Source: Chromera velia (taxonomy: Eukaryota > Sar > Chromeraceae). From it: 27,500 nt of DNA. Below the pieces are notes generated by a model. It made no database searches, was not told where the DNA came from, and saw only the letters and a list, made by a program, of their open reading frames with translations. Each line of letters begins with the position of its first letter. Within the stretch, counting starts at the first letter, position 1. The stretch lies in contig JAHBMJ010001262.1 in NCBI GenBank assembly GCA_018398765.1, positions 1 to 27,500 on the forward strand, in the 5' to 3' direction. The translations under genes were made by a program, and so were the position numbers. Of the stretch, positions 12,667 to 21,509 are shown in pieces.

Positions 12667-12736
12667 CGTCGTGTCCTCCCCATGCATATCGTCAACACAT
12701 TCGTCGTGTCCTCCCCATGCATATCGTCAACACATT
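12667..12736. repeat. 35-bp perfect tandem duplication at the oxygenase stop codon
   Basis: 12667-12701 and 12702-12736 are identical. The last base of the second copy is the first plus-strand base of the oxygenase stop codon (12736-12738), so the duplication lies in its 3' untranslated region on the minus strand. Confidence 0.9.
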
Positions 12737-13839
12737 CAGGCAGAAGAATATCCCGAATCTGCATCTTCCTCTCGGTGCGTAAACATGATATCTGTGCGCA
12801 TTGCATACTTGACGCCTTTCTTCAACACGGACCCCTCGTGCAGAATCTTATGCTCGAACAAAAGCACGGACCCCATCTGCGGAATCACAGGCACGTCCTC
12901 CTCGGGGTTCCCCGGTTTCTCCCCCATGAACGTGGTCGCCCCTCCCTCGCAGTCCCCGTTCAGATACAGCTGCAGGGTGATCATACTAAACTCGCCTGAG
13001 CCGTCATCTCGACGAAACAGGCCGTCATAGTGGGGGGCAAAGTACTGTCCTGGATAGTACCTCAGGAATCGCAGTCTTTCGTTGGCCCCCACTGCCCGGG
13101 CTCCTTTGAACTTCTCCGGCAGTGCGTGCTTGATTCGGTGGAAGAGCTGGGAGGCGAATTCAGGGCAGTCGACCATGCACCTGTCGTTGTTCCGAACCGA
13201 GGTGTCCTTCATCTGATGCCCTCCCCCTATGTTGACCAGTGCAGGCTCGAATCCCGTCTGCATGCGTCCAAAAAAACAAATGAAGTTTTGAAATGAGATC
13301 AAGCGAAGGGTTTCGCTGATTACTTTCACTCAGTGAAAATGGGCCACCGTAGTACTTTCTGGATGGACACGTTGTGAACAAACACATGCAGGGAAAAGCC
13401 GACAGATGTGTTCGTTGCGTCGTCGGCTGACCTTTTCAATCAGTTGAATGAGCGAGCGACATTCCTTTGGCGAAAGAACTTCAGGACAAAACACTGCATA
13501 TCTCCCGCAGTCCAAGTCTATTGGGTGAACTTCACATTTCTTGAATTCAGACCCAAGAACAGACTCATATTCCTTGACGTCAGTAGTCGCTGCTGCCTGT
13601 CCTGCGATGACGCCCATTTCAGGAAGCTGGGCAGTAAGTGCTCCGGCTTGTAGAGTGCTCGAAGATTTGCTAGCAGATGCACCCATCCCAGCTTCGGAAG
13701 TGGACATGAAGTTGGCAGGGTGGAAGAATTTCAAGTAAGGTGCTTGGTGTCTTAAACAACACGATCGCTCCTCAGAAGCTGTCCGGAAATGTGTGAAAAA
13801 ACGTTTCCGTGCTACAAGGAAAGCAAGTCGACTGCGCAT
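12736..13839 (-). CDS. Prolyl 4-hydroxylase-like Fe(II)/2-oxoglutarate oxygenase, two exons
   Basis: Exon 1 is 13839-13432 and exon 2 is 13257-12736, joined in phase 0 across a 174-bp intron, giving 309 residues. Exon 2 carries the catalytic core of the P4H family (2OG-Fe(II) oxygenase superfamily): YYPGQYFAPHYDG with the HxD iron ligands His212 and Asp214, the distal ligand in ILHEGSVLKKG (His276), and Lys286 for the 2-oxoglutarate carboxylate within KYAMRTD. Exon 1 contains LSPKECRSLIQLIEK, the typical helix before the core. Members hydroxylate prolyl residues or related targets; the substrate here is unknown. The first 40 residues are Arg-rich with few acids and could be a mitochondrial presequence. 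A later Met44 is an alternative start and would remove it. The divergent neighbour begins 608 bp upstream. Confidence 0.88.
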
Positions 13840-14447
13840 GGATGGCCGATCATGCTTTCTGACTCAAGCAATTCTGTCCACAGATGCCAAATAGTCTGCA
13901 TGCCGTCTACATCCGTCTAGCTACACGCTTGCCACAACAAAACAGCGGACATGCAGTCGAATTAAAGCCGATTTTTTTCCACTTCTTCGCGCGGCGAGCT
14001 AGCCGACTATTGCTGTGAGCGCGGCCTTGAAAAGCGATTTCTTTGAGGCCTGAAGCGCATCAAAGCCGCCAATATTGGCCCCGCAATTTGAGCAAACAAA
14101 AATTGGGGCACTGTTTCAAATGCGCTTAATTGCTCTGTTGCATGATGTTGCATGGCAGTGCATGCAGTTTTTCAGACTGCATGCGCGTGCGCCGAACACG
14201 AGGCACGCCTTTTTCTGCTGGATAGTGGTCTCGTTCGAGATCATTGGCATGTCGTTGACATGCAAGCAGCCCTCAGAGATCATCCTATCTGACATTATCT
14301 TGCATTGCAATCCTGCTGTGCATTGCGCAACAGTTGTCCAACTGTTGTTTTAGCATCCAGAGTGACTACAGGCCGGGGTCTACACCTCTTTCTCAGTTTT
14401 CTGTCTAACCAGGCAGCCGTGCGTGATTACTCTTCCTGCTCTGCCTT
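13840..14447. promoter_or_regulatory. Divergent intergenic region with TGCATGC hairpin
   Basis: The spacer lies between two outward-facing starts. It contains a perfect 9-bp stem, GCATGCAGT at 14160-14168 and ACTGCATGC at 14176-14184, with a 7-base loop, and nearby GTTGCATG words at 14138-14155. TGCATGC-like words are known AP2-factor targets in Apicomplexa, but their use here is inference. No clear TATA box was found. Confidence 0.35.
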
Positions 14448-15431
14448 ATGAGTAAGTATGTGACTCTATCCGAGGATGCGACTGCATCGCGACTGGTCGA
14501 ACAGTCTCAGACGAAGAGGGCAACAGTGCTGCAACTGCGGTACTTCCCGGTGTTGTCTGCCGACTGGTTGCGTCTTCTTCCAGTGGCTGAGGAGCTATCC
14601 GGGGCCATGGCCAGTGAAATGTTCGATCTCAGTAGTCTGAACAAAATGAAGATTGACGGACGCCACCAGAAGGGCACACTGTGGGATCAAGAGACAAAGA
14701 CCCAAGAAGAGGTCATCAAAATTGTGGTGGAGGAAGCGAAAGCGAATTTGTGTCTGCGTCTTCTGTCCGATCTAAAGAGTTGGCAGCGCACTCATGGAGA
14801 GGAAGCCTTTGTATCAGAGGCTTCCAAGGAGATGCATAAGTCCAAGGAAGAAACGGCAGAACTCCTAAGGTCTTTTGAGGAAAACCTGGGTCTGATCCTG
14901 TCTAAGTGTCTCTCCTATGTGGAAGCATTACAGCTCTGTGAGCTTCCTGCTCTATTCAAGCATGCCAGTGTTGTGTTCTCACACACACAGGAAGACAAAA
15001 GGCGTGCAGAAGCGCTCGCGAAAGACAGACGTCAATTGCGGTCACAGGAGTTCGCTGCGCTTTTGTACATTAGCAAAGTCTTCGAGCACGTTGAAGAGCT
15101 GAACGACACCCAGATCGTGCAACAGATCATCGACATGGATTTGTTGCGCCTGTTCGGGTACCAGGTTCTTCTCTTTGTGTCTCCAGACAGGCCACTGAAA
15201 CCCACAGTCGCCCTTCCGCTTCTGAAGGGCCTCGAGGGCCTCCTGGCAAGTGAAGAGTTCCGCACCCACAGCCAGCCGGGGGGGGCATTCAGTGCTGAGG
15301 AGGTCACAGACGTTCTCCTGCGCCTTCACTCAGAGGTTGCGGTCCCTCTGGTCCAGAGCGACAGGTCCATGAAGGGGAAAACGCGACAGCTGGGTGACTT
15401 TGCGCTGCGACACAAGAAGAGATCAAGTTAG
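14448..15431 (+). CDS. Unrecognised helical protein, single exon
   Basis: A 327-codon frame runs from ATG at 14448 to TAG. Composition and codon use look like a normal cytosolic protein: long amphipathic helices rich in Leu, Glu and Lys, no signal peptide and no membrane segment. About residues 60-190 (from KMKIDGRHQKGTLWDQETKT on) and about 200-270 (LLYISKVFEHVEEL to GLEGLLAS) look like alpha-solenoid-type packing, but no repeat unit is regular enough to name. The C-terminus is basic (KGKTRQLGDFALRHKKRSS). The start codon overlaps a donor-like GTAAGTATG (14451-14459), so an upstream exon and a different start are conceivable. No family recognised. It shares an intergenic region with the oxygenase gene. 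Confidence 0.7.
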   Translation: MSKYVTLSEDATASRLVEQSQTKRATVLQLRYFPVLSADWLRLLPVAEELSGAMASEMFDLSSLNKMKIDGRHQKGTLWDQETKTQEEVIKIVVEEAKANLCLRLLSDLKSWQRTHGEEAFVSEASKEMHKSKEETAELLRSFEENLGLILSKCLSYVEALQLCELPALFKHASVVFSHTQEDKRRAEALAKDRRQLRSQEFAALLYISKVFEHVEELNDTQIVQQIIDMDLLRLFGYQVLLFVSPDRPLKPTVALPLLKGLEGLLASEEFRTHSQPGGAFSAEEVTDVLLRLHSEVAVPLVQSDRSMKGKTRQLGDFALRHKKRSS

Positions 15432-15684
15432 TGGGGGGGCTGGGGACGCGGACTCTCAAATTTTGTGTCTTCCTGTGCGCATTTTGTATTGATTTTCTGT
15501 GTGCATTTTTTGCATCAAAATACGTGTGCATTTGGGTTTGAGAGAACGCACATGCACTGCGTGCTGATCTAGCTGATAATTAAGGAGGAGACTCAGAAGC
15601 AGGTTGATCGATCATCGATGGTGGAGCCGTGCGTGGGCTTCTGTGAATGGGGGAAATGACTTTGTTTTTTCAGTTGAATATCGA

Positions 15685-15763
<79 letters not shown>

Positions 15764-16475
15764 AAGACAGACATTTTGATCCTCTTTGCTTTCATGTGCT
15801 TGCTTTTACTTGCAGACACTGCGCTGAAGTCCTTGCTTCCTGTTGCCCCTTCATCGCTCGACTTATAGCTGCACTTAGCTGCACTCTACAAGGTAAGAGC
15901 TTCCATCGCTTCTGGCTCACTCTCATCTGCCTTGCCCATTCATTGGCATTCAAACGGAAGGATCTGGAATTTGGAAGCCTTGTGTTGAACTGAACGGAAA
16001 GGATTACCATACAAAAAAAAAACCGCAGAAAAACCCAAGCATAACCCTGATCCATTAATGTCACTCTGTTTGCAGGTCTGGTTGCATGTCTCTGAAGACT
16101 TGGCTAGAGACTTAAAGTCACTTAATTGGTTTAGCGACGGTATGCGACGACTACTATTATTAGTACTATATAGTACTATACGTGCGCCTAGAGACATACA
16201 GTCACACTAAGTCATACAGTACACTTAATAATTATCATCTAGTTTATATGTTTTAGTATGTTTAAAACTACTTTTAACTACTTTAAACTTATATAAAGTT
16301 AGATTTAAACAACAGTACAACTGAGGTAGTGATTAGTGATTAGTGGTGCAGTCTGGTATAGTCTGGTACTAGACTGGTAGCCAGTCTCGAACGGCTACTA
16401 ATCATATTAATTTACAATTGTCATTAAAGTTTGTAAAATTTTCATTCCCACCTAGCTGACTCGGAGTCTTCTACA
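15432..16475. other. AT-rich spacer with GA microsatellite and two possible small exons
   Basis: Bases 15688-15755 are a GA repeat. Two segments have splice-like borders and coding-like frames. 15816-15892 lies between TTGCAG and GTAAGA. 16076-16139 lies between TTTGCAG and GTATGC and reads VWLHVSEDLARDLKSLNWFSD. The frames cannot be joined simply: the frame of the first that would fit has a TAG at 15866-15868. The rest is AT-rich with short inverted repeats. Confidence 0.25.
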
Positions 16476-16586
16476 TTTTTGTAGGCCGCGGTACTACGCG
16501 GTACCCCCGGGACACCATGACCTTTTTGATTTTAATTTCAAGCCTAAATTTTGCTCTGCGCCGAAGGCGGAAGGCCGACTTTTGCC

Positions 16587-16595
16587 TATAAAAGG
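16587..16595 (+). promoter_or_regulatory. TATA box candidate
   Basis: TATAAAAGG in a GC-rich context, followed by a GCC trinucleotide stretch at about 16607-16632. It lies 309 bp upstream of the small three-exon gene on the same strand, so it may be its promoter, or that of an unseen 5' exon. Confidence 0.35.
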
Positions 16596-16895
16596 CGCCG
16601 AAGGGGTGCCGCCACCGCCACCGCCGCCGCGACTTAATTATAAGGCCGATTGACTTTCGTCCGCCATAGACCGCCGCCATGTATGCCAATGCTACTGGTG
16701 AAAGGGGCAGCCATGAGAAAGGGTAAAAACTGGCGGGTGGACGAGAACTCACACTCATGTTAGGAGGGAAGTCGAAGAGGTAGGTTCAGTTTGCTGTGAG
16801 AACTTGGGTATTGGGTTGACGAGGCTTCATGAGCGCCTCTGTATTTTAGCCGAGGCCTTCTCTGTATTATCGGTGCAAGACTATCCCCTCGATCA

Positions 16896-17543
16896 ATGGC
16901 TGCAGCATTGTATATGCAGGTGAGGTGCCAAAATCACGCCCCCATTGTCCTCTCGTCATGGCGAAATAAACACTGGTCGTCTGCCAGTGGCTCGACAGCA
17001 ATATCGGTCAACCCCCTCCCTGTTTTCGCCTTTGCAGCAGATCTTCTTTTCCCCTTTTTCTACTTTATAGTGGTGCTTTTACGGGGAAGGAATGGTTTTT
17101 TTCTCCTTTTCTGCCCTGTATCTTCCCGTCAGCGTCTTTGGTCTTTTCTGTGTGCTCACAATTTGTTATATGTACCCAAAGAAAGGGCTTTTGATGGGTG
17201 TGCAGATCTTTTTCGCAACCCAGCCCTTTATGAACAGATACACCGTGCAGCATCTGGTATGTCGTACTCCTTAAAGGTGGGTAGACTACACGTGCGCACG
17301 ACCCATTTCGTCGTTGATAATCATCAATTAAAGGGGCCTGCAGCCAGATAGAATCTGATATGTGCAGTCCAGATTCATTCGTTTTTGGTTCTATCTGCTG
17401 AAAGGTTTCAGTGCCGTCCACAATGGCACCTTTGCATTTTAACACTTCTTCTGAACTCTTTGTCCTACTTGCAGGCGCTGTTCTCACTGTGTGAGACGAT
17501 CCTGAAACAGGATCAGCCTGTGTATACAGCTTCACCATCATAG
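16896..17543 (+). CDS. Small unrecognised protein, 78 residues, three exons
   Basis: Exon 1 (16896-16919) encodes MAAALYMQ before a GTGAGG donor. Exon 2 (17133-17276) follows a pyrimidine tract and CCGTCAG and encodes 48 residues containing RLWSFLCAHNLLYVPKERAF and LFRNPALYEQIHRAASGMSY. Exon 3 (17475-17543) follows TACTTGCAG and encodes ALFSLCETILKQDQPVYTAS to a TAG. All joins are in phase 0 and the introns are 213 and 198 bp. The product looks like a compact helical protein with a hydrophobic surface; there is no signal peptide and I cannot assign a family. Single-frame reading through intron 1 is also open, so a retained-intron form is possible. Coding status is supported by splice signals and composition only. 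Confidence 0.5.
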
Positions 17544-18539
17544 TTAGGATAGGACAGTACATTGTACTATCGTATGCTACAATAGGATAGTACAGTCAGT
17601 ACTATACGTCAATCCTGGGGACCATCGATCGATCCTAGGGTCCATCCTAGATCGATCCTAGGCAAGGTATCAAAAAAACGGTACAGCGTTTTTTTATTTT
17701 TCTAGCCAAAAGTCATCCTAAAAAAATCTATACACTGAGAATAAACCCTTTTTTAAAATTTTAGAGAACCTAGTAAATTAATAGTAATAGAGATTATGAT
17801 GATGATTTATACAAATGTCACAAAAGAATATATTTAAAATTGTTAATCGAACACATAGCTTCATCAGTGTTAGTACAGTTAAGCCATGTGTAGCTAGAGC
17901 TGTGTTAACCATAGTTAAGCCATGTGCAGCTAGAGCTGTATTAACCGTAGTTAAACCATGTGTAGCTACAGCGAGCTAAAGCTGCTAGAGCACAAGTACC
18001 CAAGGCTTTCTTCCGTCAGAGCTCTTTAGGAAAGTCTGTCAGTTTGGTTGTACAGAGAGGGACGAACGTTCTTGCTAAGCTAGAAGCTTCAATGAATGAT
18101 GCACCATCAATCGATCTGAATGCAACCAAATCAGGCGTATGACGTATCGCGCAAAGCAAGCGGCCCCGGAAGGCGAAGGCATATCGTAGCGCCTGGCGCC
18201 GCCTGCCCTAGCAGACTTGCACCGGCCCACAATCTCTTCTCATCGCGTCTAGCCTGCAACTGGTCTCAATCTTCTACAATCTCCTCTATCCTCATTCTTT
18301 ACTAGTACCTTGCAGGGGACCATAGGATAGTATAGATAGGATAGTACATTGTACTATCGGAGTTAATGAAAAGGATTTGAGTACACTAGAATTCCACTGT
18401 AGTACAGTGTACTATCCGAACTATGTTTACCGTTCGACCGTCGAGTAAGTTGAGAAGCTAGTCAAGTTTTGAACTTGTTTGGATACCGCTTGTAAGTCGC
18501 AAAAAGAGAGAACGAATGCATATTAAGAGATTTCCATGA
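17544..18539. other. AT-rich spacer with repeats
   Basis: No coding frame is supported. It holds part of the TAGTAC palindrome family, a CCTAGG/GATCGATCC-rich patch at 17620-17665, and the 36-bp tandem repeat. A short GC-rich island at 18130-18230 contains GGCCCCGGAA, shared with the sequences flanking the 5S gene. Confidence 0.5.
17877..17984 (+). repeat. 36-bp tandem repeat, three diverged copies
   Basis: The words AAGCCATG, AAGCCATG and AAACCATG start at 17881, 17917 and 17953, exactly 36 bp apart. The first two units differ at few positions; the third diverges in its second half (TAGCTAGAGCTG versus TAGCTACAGCGAG). Confidence 0.8.
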
Positions 18540-19919
18540 ACAAAGCACCGCAACTCATCAGACAATAGTTGGGTTTCTGCACAGCACAATTATTCTTTCA
18601 AAACCATGTCCAATTTCTGCAGCATTGACCTCTCTGCTAGCCTCTCTATCATCATGGGAGCCACTAACACGACCAAGTTGGATTTTGAGATCCTCAGGAG
18701 GTTTGAGCTCTGGAAGACCCCTCTCTCCTGAGGAGCAGATCCATCGCGAAAACAAAAAGAGAGGATGCATAGCTCTGAATCACTGATAGCTGCAGAGATA
18801 AAAGACCTTTTGAAGCAGAAATAACTGACCCATCAGCAAGTGTACCACCTCATTAAAGTGTTTGTTGAGGCCAAACAAGGTTGAAACACTTGACAGTTAT
18901 TGAACAATTGCATGATTTTGATATGTCGCTTTAATATTGAATAAAAACGCTTCTAACTGAGTAACCCGTAACCAATTTTGACCCTTAATAAAAAGTGAGT
19001 AACCATCTACCATAAGGTTTCTGAACATGTTTTAAACGAGTTTTAAACATTTTTTATGATTGACTTTGAATGATGGTTACTGAAAAAAAATGGCTTCTAA
19101 CCAAGTAAACCGTAATATGACTAACATCACAGAGCAACATCATAGCAACATCTATTTAACCCCCGCAACCTATAAGAAAACGAATGACCTACACCTCAAT
19201 TTTATATTTTTTAGAAGTAACTCGCCAAACCACAGTTTAAAAATGTTTGTTTATTACTAAAAAATTTTTTATCATATCAGCTCTAAAATTTTATATATGA
19301 ACACAGAGTGCTGCCCCCTAGGTACCCCTAGGTTGAGGCGCAGTACCACGGTGCACTGTAGTTCTAGAACGAAGCGCTTGAGCAAGTCTTTGAGAAGGCG
19401 GAACCGGGGGAAGGAGAGATTGAAATATGGTTCAAACGCTTGACACAGTTGTTCCGAGACAACCTCCTGAAGTGAGTCACTAACATGCAGATGCATCTAA
19501 ACATTTGTTTAACTTGGTGAATGTTGCTGCAAACAGCAACAGCATGTGCTCTTACATTCATTTGTAAGCTTATTCTGTTAATTAAACAGATCTACAGGCT
19601 TTTACCGGTGATGAAATAACAACACTGGATCAGCATGTCTGGGCTGTTGACCCCCTGAGAACTTGTTTGTCTGGCCAGTTAGTTGAGGGGATGGAAGGTG
19701 AGGAGACACTCTGGGAGAACATGATGATGTGCATTTAGAGGCATTCAGGAAACTTGGGCTTAACACTGTCCTTCAGATTGCCGGCGAATTAAATTTGCCA
19801 CTGAGGCACGAGGTACTTACTCTACGTAAGTATGACAAGGTGTTACAAACTTTTTCTTGTAGATCTTAGTTTCGTGAAGGGTGCTCCAAGTAGAGCTGAA
19901 ACAACTTCTATACTGAAGT
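18540..19919 (+). pseudogene. Interrupted coding relict with very short introns
   Basis: Several plus-strand pieces read like one protein. 18540-18884 is a frame with an in-frame TGA (18729) and TAA (18822), coding-like on both sides (LDFEILRRFELWKTPLS before, KQKERMHSSESLIAAEIKDL between, LTHQQVYHLIKVFVEAKQ after). 19368-19472 reads IEIWFKRLTQLFRDNLLK and ends at a GTGAGT donor. 19598-19697, 19739-19825 and 19863-19919 join in phase through introns of 41 and 37 bp (GTGAGG...TTTAG and GTAAGTATG...CTTGTAG). No family recognised. Missing joins and the two stops suggest a decayed gene or mobile-element ORF rather than a live gene, although the clean small introns in the last part argue for recent function. 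Confidence 0.4.
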
Positions 19920-21264
19920 GTAAGTACATGTCAAGGATATAAGGGGTGCTCTTTTCTTTTGATTAATTCAGAACTTTACTCCTGTAGAGTGTATGTCCTA
20001 GTTAATGATATAATGGGATACGGTATGACACGGTGCGAGTCATTGACGATGTAATCTAGAGCGATCACTAGGACGATCATAATTATAAGGTATACATTAG
20101 TATATATCCGAGTCGTACCTAGTATCGTACATTAACTTACACATATTTTAAATAAGAAAAAAACTATATAATTACGAGTGTAGTAAAAGAAAAAGATCAT
20201 CCTTGCATGTAGGTTGGTTGTGTTTATTCATGTTTATCTATTTAATGATTCCACCTAAGATTGCTGAGTTCTAGCTACTACATGCAGTAATTCTATAATC
20301 TTCAATTTAGACTTCAAGTTGTTGCACCTGACTTTGTTGTAAGATCAGGGGCTCAGTAGATGAACCACGCGGTCTTTGCTCCCCTGGTTCTTAAAAGTGA
20401 TTTCTTTCAATCATTGACATCGGGCATTCAACCAAAAGGCTAGCCAGAAGGTTCAATCAGCAACCCGCACTGCCTCTACCTACAAATTCTCAATTGTCTT
20501 ATATTTTCTTTCCCTATCTGATGGGTCAAAGCTGGCAATGTACTGCCACAAACTTCTTTCCTAGGCGAGATTGAATTAGGGCCAAACAGGCGAGCGCCCA
20601 AGCCAAAAAATACTCATGCATCCAAACACTTACGAAGAAAAGGCCGCATACGCACTCGAGGAAACACAAAGGAAGGGACCCATGAAGACCACGAACGAAC
20701 AACATTCACGATTACACGGCAGTGGTATGAATACCTCCTCACACATTCATGCAGCACAGAGAGAATGAAGGAACAACATAGGCCAAACAAAACACGTGCA
20801 CCTTCCCTTCAATGTCCTCAGCAACTCTCGGGACAGAGAACAGAAACAGCCAGGGAGAAGGACACAAGGAACAAAAGCTCTTCGACGCATGAACAGAGAA
20901 AGACACGCTTGCATGCACGCACCCACACACGCTCATTCACTCACATGCAGAGACTGCTTTTTGCGCATCGCCATGCAACGCATCGAAAAAGAAGAAAAAA
21001 AGAACAAAACAGTCCGTTGATGCAGAAAAACAACTTCCGAAACTTCGACATGACGGCATCAAATCAGATGCCCCAAAATGAGTCAAGCTTGATGTCACTA
21101 CGATGTCAGCCATCTCACATTCCAGCCATTCATCCATACAGTCAGTCATTGTTTTAGTGCTTCAAACACCCGTCTCCCCCTTCCTTCATCCATGTCTTCC
21201 GGCTCCCTCCATGTGCGGAGCGATAGTTTGTGGCATACAGAAACAAGGACTGCAAGGCAATGCG

Positions 21265-21301
<37 letters not shown>

Positions 21302-21509
21302 TCTCTTTCTCTTGCACTCTCGCACGCGTGCGCGCATCCATCTCTCTCTCTCTCTCTCTGTGTGACTAAAAATCCCCATCTCTTGACCTTCCACAAGGAG
21401 GCCTAAAATGGACCTCCTAGCTTTCCCTCTCCCCCTCTCTCTCTTATACGAGCTCTCTTTTCTCTTCTCTCAGAGCAATCTCGGGTATTTTGCTTGTCGC
21501 TTTCCCTCA
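19920..21509. other. Gene-poor stretch
   Basis: No coding model on either strand. Bases 19980-20330 are AT-rich. About 20870-20945 has CATGCA/CACACG words. CT microsatellites lie at about 21268-21288 and 21341-21360, with CA repeat and a CGCGTGCGCGC patch between them. The right end is probably the 3' untranslated region of the minus-strand TPR gene. Confidence 0.5.

Larger units (their letters stand above)
16161..18424. repeat. Dispersed palindromes with TAGTAC/GTACTA arms
   Basis: Five inverted repeats share the same arms: 16161-16178 (TAGTACTATATAGTACTA, perfect), 17553-17571 (one mismatch), 17587-17605 (arms ATAGTAC/GTACTAT, 5-bp spacer), 18340-18358 (GATAGTACATTGTACTATC, perfect 9-bp arms) and 18410-18424 (TAGTACAGTGTACTA). 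Confidence 0.8.

Noticed and set aside
13225-13258. tRNA-like B box (GGCTCGAATCCCG)
   Set aside because: It lies inside the conserved oxygenase exon (GFEPALVNI) and has no A box or cloverleaf around it.
17877-17984. CRISPR-like array
   Set aside because: The units are directly adjacent with no unique spacers, in a eukaryotic genome.
18558-18770. Minus-strand 70-codon frame
   Set aside because: Plausible in composition, but the plus frame continues coding-like beyond both ends and has related segments downstream.
18540-18884. Alternative nuclear genetic code
   Set aside because: TGA, TAA and TAG all end clear host genes in this window, so decay is a simpler explanation for the in-frame stops.
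20440-20470. B-box-like GGTTCAATC as a tRNA or SINE
   Set aside because: No matching A box at the right distance and no foldable cloverleaf.
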